Shown in pieces: positions 1-7,827 of a stretch of DNA of 20,025 bases. The translations under genes and the position numbers were made by a program. The notes under the pieces were generated by a model. The model saw only the letters and a list, made by a program, of their open reading frames with translations, was not told the DNA's origin and searched no databases. The stretch is from a bacterium (GTDB lineage Bacteria > Bacillota > Bacilli > Lactobacillales > Streptococcaceae), in the NCBI GenBank assembly GCA_905221215.1, contig CAJNCI010000017.1, forward strand, positions 1 through 20,025. Reading direction: 5' to 3'. Within the stretch, counting starts at the first letter, position 1; every line of letters begins with the position of its first letter.

Positions 1-606
1 GATATTGCCAGAAAACTTTTTCCTAACGCTAAAATCGTTCTCGACCGCTTTCACATTGTCCAACATCTCAGCCGTGCTATGAGTCGTGTCCGTGTTCAAA
101 TCATGAATCAGTTCGATCGAAAATCTCATGAATACAAGGCCATCAAGCGCTACTGGAAGCTCATCCAGCAGGATAGTCGTAAACTGAGTGATAAACGTTT
201 TTATCGCCCTACTTTTCGCATGCACTTAACAAATAAAGAGATTCTAGACAAGCTTTTGAGCTATTCAGAAGACTTGAAACACCACTACAATCTCTATCAG
301 CTCTTGCTTTTTCACTTCCAAAATAAAGAGACTGACAAATTTTTCGGACTTATTGAGGACAATCTTAAGCAGGTTCATCCTCTTTTTCAGACTATCTTTA
401 AAACCTTCCTCAAGGATAAAGAAAAGATTGTCAACGCTCTTCAACTACCCTATTCTAACGCCAAATTAGAAGCGACTAATAATCTCATCAAACTTATCAA
501 GCGAAATGCCTTTGGTTTTCGGAACTTTGAAAACTTCAAAAAACGGATTTTCATCGCTCTAAATATCAAAAAAGAAAGGACAAATTTCGTCCTTTCTCGA
601 TCTTAG
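1..606 (+). CDS. ISL3-family transposase (IS1167-like), 3' portion
   Basis: The reading frame is open from base 1, so the gene starts upstream of the window; the 201 visible codons are the C-terminal part. The product would be a DDE transposase that cuts and moves its own insertion sequence. The segment VLDRFHIVQH (residues 13-22 of the visible part) matches the region around the second catalytic Asp in ISL3 transposases. A C-terminal block with KLEATNNLIKLIKR carries the likely catalytic Glu, followed by the typical GFRNFENFKKRI. There is no internal stop or frameshift, so the visible part looks intact. A terminal inverted repeat follows six bases after the stop codon, as in IS1167. Whether the 5' half is intact cannot be seen. 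Family call is firm; the IS1167 name is from recall. Confidence 0.88.
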   Translation, partial: DIARKLFPNAKIVLDRFHIVQHLSRAMSRVRVQIMNQFDRKSHEYKAIKRYWKLIQQDSRKLSDKRFYRPTFRMHLTNKEILDKLLSYSEDLKHHYNLYQLLLFHFQNKETDKFFGLIEDNLKQVHPLFQTIFKTFLKDKEKIVNALQLPYSNAKLEATNNLIKLIKRNAFGFRNFENFKKRIFIALNIKKERTNFVLSRS

Positions 607-611
607 CTTTT

Positions 612-640
612 CTTCAACCCACTACAGTTGACAAAGAGCC
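612..640 (-). repeat. Right terminal inverted repeat of the IS1167-like element
   Basis: Read on the minus strand from 640 the sequence begins GGCTCTTTGTCAACTGTAGT and continues GGGTTGAAG. This is the end sequence I associate with IS1167. It sits directly after the transposase stop codon, as expected for the right end. Confidence 0.72.
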
Positions 641-648
641 TACAAAAC

Positions 649-686
649 AATCCTAGTTTGGCCCAACCAAACTAGGATTTTCTGAT
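649..686. repeat. Terminator-containing direct repeat, copy 1
   Basis: This 38-bp sequence is repeated at 1419-1456 with 35 of 38 bases identical; the three differences are all in the hairpin loop and its edge. It contains a perfect 13-bp stem (649-661 with 667-679, loop cccaa) followed by a short T run, so it can act as a terminator in both directions. Copy 2 forms the 3' end of the nanR-like gene, including its stop codon. This copy therefore looks like a duplicated or displaced nanR end next to the insertion sequence. Confidence 0.75.
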
Positions 687-695
687 CAAATCCTC

Positions 696-724
696 TTGAC
701 TTTCTTTATAATTGTGAGATAATA
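696..724 (+). promoter_or_regulatory. Candidate promoter of the toxin-antitoxin pair
   Basis: A -35-like TTGACT at 696-701 is followed after 17 bases by ATAATA at 719-724. An alternative perfect TATAAT at 707-712 has no good -35. The antitoxin ribosome site (AAAGGA, 737-742) and ATG at 753 follow. AT-rich DNA around 715-750 would suit autoregulation by an antitoxin-toxin complex, but I see no clear operator palindrome. Confidence 0.45.
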
Positions 725-752
725 AATAAAATATATAAAGGAATTATATAAA

Positions 753-1040
753 ATGACTATAGCAAATTCAAGTAAAGTTGTGACCTTCCAAGCTAATAGA
801 GAATTAGTAAATGATGCAATGGAAGTGTTAAAAGAAAAAAATCTTTCTCTTTCATCGGCACTCAGATTATTTTTAAAGAATGTTGCCGTAACAAATGAAG
901 TAGATTTACTGAGTGAAGAGGAATTGGAGAAGGAGTACTTGTTTAGACAATTACAAGCAGAAGTTCAAGAAAGTTATGCCAAGATTGAGGCTGGAAATTA
1001 CTTGACAGATGAGGATGTCGTGACACGCTATGAATTATAA
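753..1040 (+). CDS. RelB/DinJ-family antitoxin
   Basis: A 95-residue protein whose N-terminal half looks like a RelB/DinJ ribbon-helix-helix DNA-binding domain: a short strand (residues 8-13, KVVTFQ) followed by two helices with the family pattern NLSLSSALRLFLKNVA at about 30-45. The acidic C-terminal half (about 50-90, rich in Glu) fits the segment that wraps and neutralises the toxin. In this family the antitoxin also represses its own operon. The start is supported by AAAGGA about 10 bases upstream. The gene overlaps the next one by 11 bp, the usual antitoxin-then-toxin arrangement. The exact subfamily, and whether it matches a named pneumococcal relBE locus, cannot be settled by eye. Confidence 0.82.
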   Translation: MTIANSSKVVTFQANRELVNDAMEVLKEKNLSLSSALRLFLKNVAVTNEVDLLSEEELEKEYLFRQLQAEVQESYAKIEAGNYLTDEDVVTRYEL

Positions 1041-1380
1041 AAGATATAGGATTTTGTATTCTCCTAGAGTGATTGATAGTCTGGATAAAATATATCAGTA
1101 TATAGCAGAGGAAATTGGTTCTGTAGAGGCTGCGAGACGAAAAGTAGCCAATATTAGAAAGGATATTAATCGGCTAGAAATTTTCCCCCAAGCTGGATTT
1201 GATGCCGATGAAAAATTTGGTAAGAAATTAGATCCTCACTACCAAACGCGAGGGTTGACCTTGAGTAAGGATTACATCGTATTATATACAATTGTTGAGG
1301 ATACTGTCAGACTTGCTTATTTACTCCCTTCAAAAAGTGATTACATGAAATTATTTAAGACTAAGTCAAGATACGACTAA
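1030..1380 (+). CDS. RelE/ParE-family toxin
   Basis: A 116-residue basic protein with the RelE/ParE layout: an N-terminal strand (YRILYSPRVIDSLDKIYQYI, about 5-24), two helices with EAARRKVANIRKDINRLEIFP (about 33-53), then strands with TRGLTLSKDYIVLYTI and the C-terminal AYLLPSKSDYMKLF. RelE members usually cut mRNA on the ribosome and ParE members poison gyrase; sequence alone does not say which this is. The long helical part and the FPQAGF segment lean towards the ParE-like side. The start overlaps the antitoxin end, and the GAGGA at 1011-1015 is rather far upstream, so translation is probably coupled. Both genes look intact, so the pair may be functional. Confidence 0.82.
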   Translation: MNYKRYRILYSPRVIDSLDKIYQYIAEEIGSVEAARRKVANIRKDINRLEIFPQAGFDADEKFGKKLDPHYQTRGLTLSKDYIVLYTIVEDTVRLAYLLPSKSDYMKLFKTKSRYD

Positions 1381-1418
1381 TTCATAATCTAGAAGAGGTA
1401 TGTTTGGTGATGAATAAA

Positions 1419-1453
1419 AATCCTAGTTTGGCTTAGCCAAACTAGGATTTTCT
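1419..1453. terminator. Bidirectional terminator between the toxin and the nanR-like gene
   Basis: A perfect 14-bp stem (1419-1432 with 1436-1449) encloses a 3-base loop. It is followed by TTTT on the plus strand and preceded by AAAAA, so it can stop the toxin operon and the converging minus-strand gene. The minus-strand stop codon (1442-1444) lies inside the 3' arm. Confidence 0.85.
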
Positions 1454-1456
1454 GAT
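1419..1456. repeat. Terminator-containing direct repeat, copy 2
   Basis: This is the second copy of the 38-bp repeat at 649-686. It is part of the nanR-like 3' end: on the minus strand it encodes the last residues, the stop codon and the terminator. With copy 1 it brackets the toxin-antitoxin pair. Confidence 0.75.
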
Positions 1457-2293
1457 ACGTTTTTGTCTACGATAGCCGTTGAGTTTCTTATTTTCCCAAT
1501 AGCTATTAAAGATTTTTTCCTTGCTCTCACGATTGATTTCTAAAAAGTAGGCATAAATCAAATCGATAAAGAAAAGCATAGGGAGTTGAGCGGATATTCG
1601 TTGGATATAGGAAGGTTGGCTGTGGCTAGCAACGAGAACGGTCTCTGTATAGGTCTGGCTATCTTTATTGGGAACACTTGAAAAGAGTACCGTCTTTGCC
1701 CCCATCTCCTTGGCGTCTAATAAACTGTCTAAAATAGAGGGAGTTGTACCAGAAAGTGAGAAACCGAGTACTAGACAATTCTCATCCATAATGCTGGTTG
1801 TCCAAGCAAAGCCGTCTTGGTCTGTCAAAGCCTCGCAGACCACACCTAGACGCATGAAGCGTAATTTCATTTCACGAGCAACAAGGCCAGAACTCCCTGT
1901 TCCGAAGAAGTAGACACGCTCAGCATCTTCGATTAATTGGGCAATTCGTTCTAGTTGGACTTCGTCAATCAAGTCTTGCGTTTGTTCCCTCATATTGCTA
2001 TAGCTTCTGAGGACTCGTTTGGTCAGTGGACTGTGTTTGTGAGAATAGGTGTCTTGTTTCTCTGCTTGGTGTTGGTATTGGAAAATGAATTCTCGGTAGC
2101 CAGTAAAGCCACATTTTTTAGCAAAGCGAGTTAGTGCAGCCTGAGAGATATGTAATTTTTGAGTGACCTGTTGGGAAGATAAATCATCTGTAATCGTTTC
2201 AGCTTGCAAAAAATAGCGAGCGATTTCTTGCTCTAGGTCTGTCATTTCTTCAAAATGTGAATCAATGACAGTTGCGATATCTGGTTTGTCCAT
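1442..2293 (-). CDS. nanR: RpiR-family (HTH + SIS) regulator, likely NanR
   Basis: A 283-residue transcription regulator. Residues about 1-80 form the RpiR helix-turn-helix domain, with the recognition part in VTQKLHISQAALTRFAKKCG. Residues about 115-250 form a SIS sugar-phosphate-binding domain, with VYFFGTGSSGLVAREMKLRF and FSLSGTTPSILDSL as the phosphosugar loops. RpiR regulators usually sense a phosphorylated sugar and control its catabolic genes. In pneumococcus the RpiR gene divergent from pbp2b is NanR, regulator of the sialic-acid/neuraminidase locus; I use that name from position and recall. The start has a good AAAGGAG (2302-2308) 8 bases away. In reference genomes, as I recall, the nan genes lie on this side; here a toxin-antitoxin pair and an insertion sequence intervene. 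Confidence 0.82.
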   Translation of the reverse strand: MDKPDIATVIDSHFEEMTDLEQEIARYFLQAETITDDLSSQQVTQKLHISQAALTRFAKKCGFTGYREFIFQYQHQAEKQDTYSHKHSPLTKRVLRSYSNMREQTQDLIDEVQLERIAQLIEDAERVYFFGTGSSGLVAREMKLRFMRLGVVCEALTDQDGFAWTTSIMDENCLVLGFSLSGTTPSILDSLLDAKEMGAKTVLFSSVPNKDSQTYTETVLVASHSQPSYIQRISAQLPMLFFIDLIYAYFLEINRESKEKIFNSYWENKKLNGYRRQKRIRKS

Positions 2294-2355
2294 AGGGAAG
2301 GCTCCTTTAAATGAGTCGTGTTGGAAAAAGACTAGACTATTGAACTTTTACATTT

Positions 2356-2384
2356 ATTATAACATATAATATAAGGATGAATAA
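2356..2384 (-). promoter_or_regulatory. Candidate promoter of the nanR-like gene
   Basis: On the minus strand a perfect TATAAT lies at 2361-2356, about 65 bases before the start codon. The -35 region (about 2384-2379, TTATTC) is weak. The very AT-rich stretch at 2340-2400 is shared with the divergent pbp2b side and could hold a regulator site. Confidence 0.4.
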
Positions 2385-2452
2385 ATAAAAACGTATCTTA
2401 CTGTAAAAACGAAAAAAGCTTCTTACTTTTCCATAATTTTCTGCTCAAATTG

Positions 2453-2461
2453 TGGTACAAT
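2453..2461 (+). promoter_or_regulatory. Extended -10 promoter of pbp2b-recR
   Basis: TGGTACAAT is an extended -10 element (TGnTAnnAT), 40 bases before the chosen pbp2b start. No strong -35 is present 17 bases upstream, which is common for extended -10 promoters in streptococci. Confidence 0.55.
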
Positions 2462-2500
2462 TAAGAGTAAGACTTTAAGTTAGAAATGAGACTGATTTGT

Positions 2501-4543
2501 ATGAGAAAATTTAACAGCCATTCGATTCCGATTCGGCTTAATTTATTGTTTTCAATCGTCATTTTACTCTTTATGACCATTATTGGTCGTTTGTTGTATA
2601 TGCAGGTTTTGAACAAGGATTTTTACGAAAAAAAGCTAGCCTCAGCTAGTCAGACCAAGGTCACAACCAGTTCTGCCCGTGGGGAAATCTATGATGCTAG
2701 TGGAAAACCTTTGGTAGAAAATACGTTAAAGCAGGTTGTTTCCTTTACGCGTAGTAATAAAATGACGGCTAAAGATCTGAAAGAAATCGCTAGTCAGTTG
2801 CTGGGATATGTGAGCATCAGTTCGCCAAATTTGACAGAACGCCAGTTGGCTGATTACTATTTGGCTGATCCTGAAATCTATAAAAAAACAGTGGAGGCTC
2901 TCCCAAGTGAGAAACGCTTGGATTCAGATGGCAATCGCCTATCCGAATCAGAACTGTATAACAATGCGGTCGATAGTGTCCAAACGAGTCAACTAAACTA
3001 TACAGAGGATGAAAAGAAAGAAATCTATCTTTTTAGTCAGTTAAATGCCGTTGGAAACTTTGCGACAGGAACCATTGTGACAGATGCTCTGACAGATACC
3101 CAGATTGCTCTGATTGCCTCTGCTTCGAAACAATTACCCGGCGTCAGCATCTCAACTTCATGGGATCGAAAAGTTTTAGAGACTTCCCTTTCTTCTATAG
3201 TAGGAAGTGTATCCAGTGAAAAAGCTGGTCTCCCAGCGGAAGAAGCAGATGCCTATCTTAAAAAAGGTTATTCTCTAAATGACCGTGTGGGGACTTCTTA
3301 TCTAGAAAAGCAATACGAGGAAACCTTGCAAGGTAAACGCTCAGTGAAGGAAATTCATCTAGATAAGTACGGTAACATGGAAAGTGTTGAAAATATCGAA
3401 GATGGTACCAAAGGGAATAATATTAAACTGACCATTGATTTGGCCTTCCAAGATAGCGTGGATGATTTGCTGAAAAGTTATTTCAATTCAGAGTTGGGGA
3501 ATGGTGGAGCCAAGTATTCTGAAGGTGTCTATGCAGTCGCCCTTAATCCAAAAACAGGTGCTGTTTTGTCTATGTCAGGGATTAAACATGACTTGAAAAC
3601 GGGAGAGTTGACGCAGGATTCCTTGGGAACGGTAACCAATGTCTTTGTTCCAGGTTCGGTTGTCAAGGCGGCGACCATCAGCTCAGGTTGGGAAAATGGA
3701 GTCTTGTCAGGAAATCAGACCTTGACAGACCAGTCTATTGTCTTTCAAGGTTCAGCTCCAATTAATTCTTGGTATACTGCCTTTTCTGTGCCAATGCCGA
3801 TTACAGCGGTTCAAGCTCTGGAGTATTCATCCAATGCTTATATGGTCCAAACAGCCTTAGGTCTTATGGGGCAAACCTATCAACCAAATATGTTTGTCGT
3901 CACCAGCAATCTAGAGTCTGCTATGGGTAAATTGCGTTCAACCTTTGGCGAATATGGCTTGGGGTCTGCGACCGGGATTGACCTACCAGATGAATCTACT
4001 GGATTTATTCCCAAAGAGTATAACTTTGCCAATTTCATTACCAATGCCTTTGGGCAGTTTGATAACTATACGCCGATGCAGTTGGCTCAGTATGTAGCAA
4101 CTATTGCAAATGATGGTGTTCGTGTGGCTCCTCGTATTGTTGAAGGCATTTATGGTAATAATGATAAGGGAGGCCTAGGCGACTTGATTCAGCAACTGCA
4201 ACCGACAGAGATGAATAAGGTCAATATATCCGACTCCGATATGAGTGTCTTGCATCAAGGTTTTTATCAGGTTGCTCATGGGACTAGTGGATTGACAACT
4301 GGACGTGCCTTTTCAAATGGTGCCTTGGTATCTATTAGCGGAAAAACGGGTACAGCCGAAAGCTATGTGGCAGATGGTCAGCAAGCAATCAATACCAATG
4401 CGGTGGCCTATGCCCCATCTGATAATCCCCAAATCGCTGTGGCAGTGGTCTTTCCGCATAATACCAATCTAACAAATGGTGTAGGACCTTCCATTGCGCG
4501 TGACATTATCAATCTGTATCAAAAATACCATCCAATGAACTAG
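2501..4543 (+). CDS. pbp2b: Penicillin-binding protein 2B, class B transpeptidase
   Basis: A monofunctional D,D-transpeptidase that cross-links peptidoglycan during peripheral growth, anchored outside the membrane and working with the RodA glycosyltransferase. An N-terminal membrane segment (about 14-35) is followed by the dimerisation domain (ARGEIYD near 59-65) and the transpeptidase domain. From the ATG at 2501 the protein has 680 residues, and the active-site motifs fall at S386VVK, S443SN and K615TG, the published pneumococcal positions. For that reason I prefer 2501 over the in-frame ATG at 2486, which would add five residues; neither start has a strong ribosome site. Residue 446, after SSN, is Ala, and residue 476 is Gly. 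Both are changes reported in low-affinity, penicillin-resistant alleles. The recR gene follows ten bases after the stop. Confidence 0.97.
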   Translation: MRKFNSHSIPIRLNLLFSIVILLFMTIIGRLLYMQVLNKDFYEKKLASASQTKVTTSSARGEIYDASGKPLVENTLKQVVSFTRSNKMTAKDLKEIASQLLGYVSISSPNLTERQLADYYLADPEIYKKTVEALPSEKRLDSDGNRLSESELYNNAVDSVQTSQLNYTEDEKKEIYLFSQLNAVGNFATGTIVTDALTDTQIALIASASKQLPGVSISTSWDRKVLETSLSSIVGSVSSEKAGLPAEEADAYLKKGYSLNDRVGTSYLEKQYEETLQGKRSVKEIHLDKYGNMESVENIEDGTKGNNIKLTIDLAFQDSVDDLLKSYFNSELGNGGAKYSEGVYAVALNPKTGAVLSMSGIKHDLKTGELTQDSLGTVTNVFVPGSVVKAATISSGWENGVLSGNQTLTDQSIVFQGSAPINSWYTAFSVPMPITAVQALEYSSNAYMVQTALGLMGQTYQPNMFVVTSNLESAMGKLRSTFGEYGLGSATGIDLPDESTGFIPKEYNFANFITNAFGQFDNYTPMQLAQYVATIANDGVRVAPRIVEGIYGNNDKGGLGDLIQQLQPTEMNKVNISDSDMSVLHQGFYQVAHGTSGLTTGRAFSNGALVSISGKTGTAESYVADGQQAINTNAVAYAPSDNPQIAVAVVFPHNTNLTNGVGPSIARDIINLYQKYHPMN

Positions 4544-4553
4544 AAAGGAATTT

Positions 4554-5150
4554 ATGCTTTATCCAACACCCATTGCCAAGCTGATTGACAGTTATTCTAA
4601 GTTACCGGGTATCGGGATTAAGACGGCTACGCGTCTGGCCTTTTATACCATTGGCATGTCTGATGACGACGTCAATGAATTTGCCAAAAATCTCCTTTCT
4701 GCTAAGAGAGAATTGACCTACTGTTCTATTTGTGGACGTTTGACAGACGACGATCCTTGTTCTATCTGTACCGATCCGACTCGTGACCAGACAACGATTT
4801 TAGTTCTTGAGGATAGTCGTGATGTGGCGGCTATGGAAAATATCCAAGAATACCACGGACTCTATCATGTCTTGCATGGACTCATTTCTCCCATGAATGG
4901 CATCAGTCCAGACGATATCAATCTCAAGAGCCTCATGACTCGTCTTATGGATAGTGAGGTTTCAGAAGTGATTGTGGCGACCAATGCCACAGCAGATGGG
5001 GAAGCGACTTCGATGTATCTTTCGCGTCTGCTCAAGCCAGCTGGGATAAAGGTTACTCGTCTGGCACGAGGCCTCGCTGTGGGAGCAGATATCGAGTATG
5101 CGGACGAAGTGACCCTCTTACGGGCTATTGAAAATCGAACAGAGTTGTAA
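4554..5150 (+). CDS. recR: Recombination protein RecR
   Basis: A 198-residue protein of the RecFOR pathway, which loads RecA on gapped or single-stranded DNA for repair. In order it shows a helix-hairpin-helix ([16 protein letters not shown], about 18-33), a four-cysteine zinc finger (CSICGR...DDPCSIC, about 57-72) and a Toprim domain ([14 protein letters not shown] from about 83, [20 protein letters not shown] near 141-160). The length is normal for the family. AAAGGA (4544-4549) directly after the pbp2b stop supports the start and a shared transcript with pbp2b. The C-terminal [15 protein letters not shown] is typical. Confidence 0.97.
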   Translation: MLYPTPIAKLIDSYSKLPGIGIKTATRLAFYTIGMSDDDVNEFAKNLLSAKRELTYCSICGRLTDDDPCSICTDPTRDQTTILVLEDSRDVAAMENIQEYHGLYHVLHGLISPMNGISPDDINLKSLMTRLMDSEVSEVIVATNATADGEATSMYLSRLLKPAGIKVTRLARGLAVGADIEYADEVTLLRAIENRTEL

Positions 5151-5194
5151 GTGTAGACAAATTTACGAACTCCATTCATTTATAAAAAATTAAG

Positions 5195-5227
5195 GAGGCT
5201 GAAAATCGTTCATATCGGCCTCTTTTT
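5195..5227 (+). terminator. Rho-independent terminator after recR
   Basis: GAGGCTGA (5195-5202) pairs with TCGGCCTC (5215-5222) with one G-U pair, followed by TTTTT. It separates the pbp2b-recR unit from ddl. Confidence 0.75.
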
Positions 5228-5279
5228 GTATAGTGTGATGAATAGGATTAAGTTCAAGTTTTAAAAAAACAAGCAAATA

Positions 5280-5288
5280 TGATATACT
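5280..5288 (+). promoter_or_regulatory. Extended -10 promoter of ddl
   Basis: TGATATACT is an extended -10 (TGnTATACT), 37 bases before the ddl start, downstream of the recR terminator. No convincing -35 is visible. The 13 bases agcaaatatgata here recur exactly at 19474-19486 in the promoter of the last gene. Confidence 0.6.
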
Positions 5289-5325
5289 AAAGAGCGAGTA
5301 TTCTAGTAGAATTAGGACAAATAAT

Positions 5326-6369
5326 ATGAAACAAACGATTATTCTTTTATATGGTGGACGGAGTGCGGAACGCGAAGTCTCTGTCCTTTCAGCGGAAAGT
5401 GTCATGCGTGCGGTCAATTACGACCGTTTCACAGTTAAGACTTTCTTTATCAGTCAGTCAGGTGACTTTATCAAAACGCAGGAATTTAGTCAGACTCCAG
5501 GTCAAGAGGACCGTCTCATGACCAATGCGACCATTGATTGGGATAAGAAAGTTGCACCAAGTGCCATCTACGAAGAAGGGGCAGTTGTCTTTCCAGTTCT
5601 TCACGGTCCGATGGGAGAAGATGGCTCTGTTCAAGGATTCCTTGAAGTTTTGAAAATGCCTTATGTCGGCTGTAATATCTTGTCATCGAGTCTTGCCATG
5701 GATAAAATCACGACCAAGCGTGTTCTGGAATCTGCTGGTATTGCCCAAGTTCCTTATGTGGCTATCGTTGAAGGTGATGATGTGACTGCTAAAATTGTTG
5801 AAGTGGAAGAAAAATTGACTTATCCAGTCTTCACCAAACCATCAAACATGGGTTCAAGTGTCGGTATTTCTAAGTCTGAAAATCAAGAAGCACTCCGTCA
5901 AGCTTTGAAACTTGCCTTCCAATATGACAGCCGTGTCTTGGTTGAGCAAGGAGTGAATGCCCGTGAAATCGAGGTTGGTCTACTAGGCAACTACGATGTC
6001 AAAAGCACCCTTCCAGGAGAAGTAGTCAAGGATGTTGCCTTTTATGACTACGATGCCAAGTATATTGATAACAAGATTACTATGGATATCCCAGCTAAAA
6101 TTAGTGATGATGTGGTAGCTGTCATGCGTCAAAATGCAGAAACAGCCTTCCGTGCGATTGGTGGCCTCGGTCTCTCTCGTTGCGATTTCTTCTATACAGA
6201 TAAGGGCGAGATTTTCCTAAATGAGCTCAATACCATGCCAGGTTTTACCCAGTGGTCTATGTATCCACTACTTTGGGACAATATGGGAATCAGCTACCCT
6301 GACCTAATCGAGCATTTGGTTGACCTTGCTAAGCAAAGTTTTGACAAGCGCGAAGCGCATTTGCTATAA
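5326..6369 (+). CDS. ddl: D-alanine--D-alanine ligase
   Basis: A cytoplasmic ATP-grasp enzyme that joins two D-alanines for the end of the wall pentapeptide. The 347 residues are the normal length. Visible signatures are [13 protein letters not shown] (Glu15 binds the first substrate), [15 protein letters not shown] (about 169-183, the ATP-grasp loop), the omega-loop [10 protein letters not shown] (about 239-248) and the metal-binding end CDFF...[12 protein letters not shown] with Asp287, Glu300 and Asn302. The Tyr in the omega-loop fits D-Ala-D-Ala rather than D-Ala-D-lactate specificity, so this is not a vancomycin-resistance type ligase. AGGAC at 5314-5318 is a modest ribosome site. A strong stem-loop lies between this gene and murF, which uses the Ddl product. 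Confidence 0.97.
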   Translation: MKQTIILLYGGRSAEREVSVLSAESVMRAVNYDRFTVKTFFISQSGDFIKTQEFSQTPGQEDRLMTNATIDWDKKVAPSAIYEEGAVVFPVLHGPMGEDGSVQGFLEVLKMPYVGCNILSSSLAMDKITTKRVLESAGIAQVPYVAIVEGDDVTAKIVEVEEKLTYPVFTKPSNMGSSVGISKSENQEALRQALKLAFQYDSRVLVEQGVNAREIEVGLLGNYDVKSTLPGEVVKDVAFYDYDAKYIDNKITMDIPAKISDDVVAVMRQNAETAFRAIGGLGLSRCDFFYTDKGEIFLNELNTMPGFTQWSMYPLLWDNMGISYPDLIEHLVDLAKQSFDKREAHLL

Positions 6370-6380
6370 AAATGAAAGAG

Positions 6381-6441
6381 AGGGTAGAAGTCAGAACCAT
6401 CACTGCCAGGTGATCAGAGTTCTCGGACTTCGACCCTTTTT
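6381..6441 (+). terminator. Long stem-loop with T tract between ddl and murF
   Basis: The outer stem pairs AGGGTAGAAGTC (6381-6392) with GACTTCGACCCT (6425-6436) with one mismatch. Inside it AGAAC can pair with GTTCT and ATCAC with GTGAT. The stem is followed by TTTTT (6437-6441), as in a rho-independent terminator. The murF ribosome site AAAGGAG begins at 6442, with no room for a promoter in between. So either transcription reads through (attenuation) or murF is transcribed from within ddl. Confidence 0.72.
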
Positions 6442-6453
6442 AAAGGAGTAGAA

Positions 6454-7827
6454 ATGAAATTAACAATCCACGAAGTGGCCCAAGCTGTGGGAGCTAAAAA
6501 TGATGTTAGTCTTTTTGCGGATGCTCAGTTAGAAAAGCCTGAGTTTGACAGTCGTTTGATTGGTACTGGAGATTTATTTGTGCCACTTAAAGGTGCGCGT
6601 GATGGCCATGACTTTATCGAAACAGCCTTTGAAAATGGCGCAGCAGTAACCCTGTCTGAGAAAGAGGTCGCAAATCATCCTTACATTCTAGTAGACGATG
6701 TGTTGACTGCCTTTCAACAACTAGCTGCCTACTATCTTGAGAAAACGGCTGTTGATGTCTTTGCAGTTACAGGTTCGAATGGTAAGACGACGACCAAGGA
6801 TATGTTGGCACACTTGCTGTCAACAACCTACAAAACCTACAAAACCCAAGGAAACTACAATAACGAGATAGGCCTTCCTTACACAGTTCTCCATATGCCT
6901 GAAGGAACAGAAAAGTTGGTCTTGGAGATGGGGCAGGATCACTTGGGAGATATCCATCTCTTGTCTGAATTGGCTCGTCCAAAAACAGCCATCGTGACCT
7001 TGGTTGGAGAAGCCCATTTGGCTTTTTTCAAAGACCGTTCTGAAATTGCTAAAGGAAAAATGCAAATTGTAGACGGGATGGCACCTGGTTCCTTGCTTTT
7101 AGCGCCAGCTGACACTATTGTAGAGGACTACTTGCCAACTGATAAAAAGGTAGTTCGTTTTGGGCAAGGAGCTGAGTTGGAAATTACCGACTTGGTTGAG
7201 CGCAAGGACAGTCTGACCTTTAAGGCCAATTTCTTGGAACAAGCCCTCGATTTGCCAGTGACTGGTAAGTACAATGCTACTAATGCCATGATTGCATCCT
7301 ATGTTGCCCTACAAGAAGGAGTTTCAGAGGAGCAAATTCGTCAGGCCTTCCAAAATCTTGAATTGACGCGTAACCGTACTGAGTGGAAGAAAGCAGCCAA
7401 TGGTACAGATATTCTATCAGATGTGTATAATGCCAATCCAACTGCTATGAAGTTGATTTTAGAGACTTTTTCGGCTATTCCAGCCAACGAAGGTGGCAAA
7501 AAAATCGCTGTCTTAGCGGACATGAAGGAACTTGGTGACCAGTCTATTCAGCTCCATAACCAGATGATTTTGAGTCTCTCGCCAGATGTGTTGGATACCG
7601 TTATTTTCTACGGAGAAGACATTGCCGAATTGGCCCAACTTGCCAGTCAAATGTTCCCAATCGGCCATGTTTTCTACTTCAAGAAAACAGCTGACGAGGA
7701 CCAATTTGAAGACCTAGTTAAGCAGGTCAAGGAAAGCCTTGGGGCTCATGATCAAATCCTGCTCAAAGGCTCTAACTCTATGAACCTAGCCAAATTGGTA
7801 GAAAGTTTAGAACATGAAGATAAGTGA
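6454..7827 (+). CDS. murF: UDP-MurNAc-tripeptide--D-Ala-D-Ala ligase
   Basis: The last cytoplasmic Mur ligase, adding D-Ala-D-Ala to the UDP-MurNAc tripeptide using ATP. The 457 residues show the three Mur ligase domains. First is an N-terminal substrate domain with FDSRLIGTGDLFVPLKG (about 31-47). Next is a central ATPase domain with the P-loop TGSNGKTTTK (106-115) and GNYNNEIGLPYT. Last is a C-terminal domain with DVYNANPTAMK, typical of MurF. AAAGGAG (6442-6448), six bases before the ATG, is a strong ribosome site. The gene end overlaps the NUDIX gene by 14 bp. It follows ddl, the source of its dipeptide substrate. Confidence 0.97.
   Translation: MKLTIHEVAQAVGAKNDVSLFADAQLEKPEFDSRLIGTGDLFVPLKGARDGHDFIETAFENGAAVTLSEKEVANHPYILVDDVLTAFQQLAAYYLEKTAVDVFAVTGSNGKTTTKDMLAHLLSTTYKTYKTQGNYNNEIGLPYTVLHMPEGTEKLVLEMGQDHLGDIHLLSELARPKTAIVTLVGEAHLAFFKDRSEIAKGKMQIVDGMAPGSLLLAPADTIVEDYLPTDKKVVRFGQGAELEITDLVERKDSLTFKANFLEQALDLPVTGKYNATNAMIASYVALQEGVSEEQIRQAFQNLELTRNRTEWKKAANGTDILSDVYNANPTAMKLILETFSAIPANEGGKKIAVLADMKELGDQSIQLHNQMILSLSPDVLDTVIFYGEDIAELAQLASQMFPIGHVFYFKKTADEDQFEDLVKQVKESLGAHDQILLKGSNSMNLAKLVESLEHEDK

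Larger units (their letters stand above)
1..640 (+). mobile_element. IS1167-like insertion sequence, right part
   Basis: The element consists of the transposase end plus its right terminal repeat. The left end lies outside the window. The junction with flanking DNA is placed at 640/641 because the outward end of the inverted repeat should read GGCTCTTTGTCAA on the minus strand. ISL3 elements usually make 8-bp target duplications, so 641-648 (tacaaaac) is the predicted duplication; this cannot be confirmed without the left end. Confidence 0.8.

Noticed and set aside
1668..1913. Plus-strand open frame within the nanR-like gene
   Set aside because: It is antisense to a well-supported HTH-SIS gene, has no family resemblance and no ribosome site.
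4865..5179. Minus-strand open frame covering the recR end
   Set aside because: It is Arg/Ser-rich shadow coding opposite the RecR Toprim domain, with no support of its own.
6767..7065. Minus-strand open frames within murF
   Set aside because: They are shadows of a conserved gene, with no ribosome site or recognisable domain.
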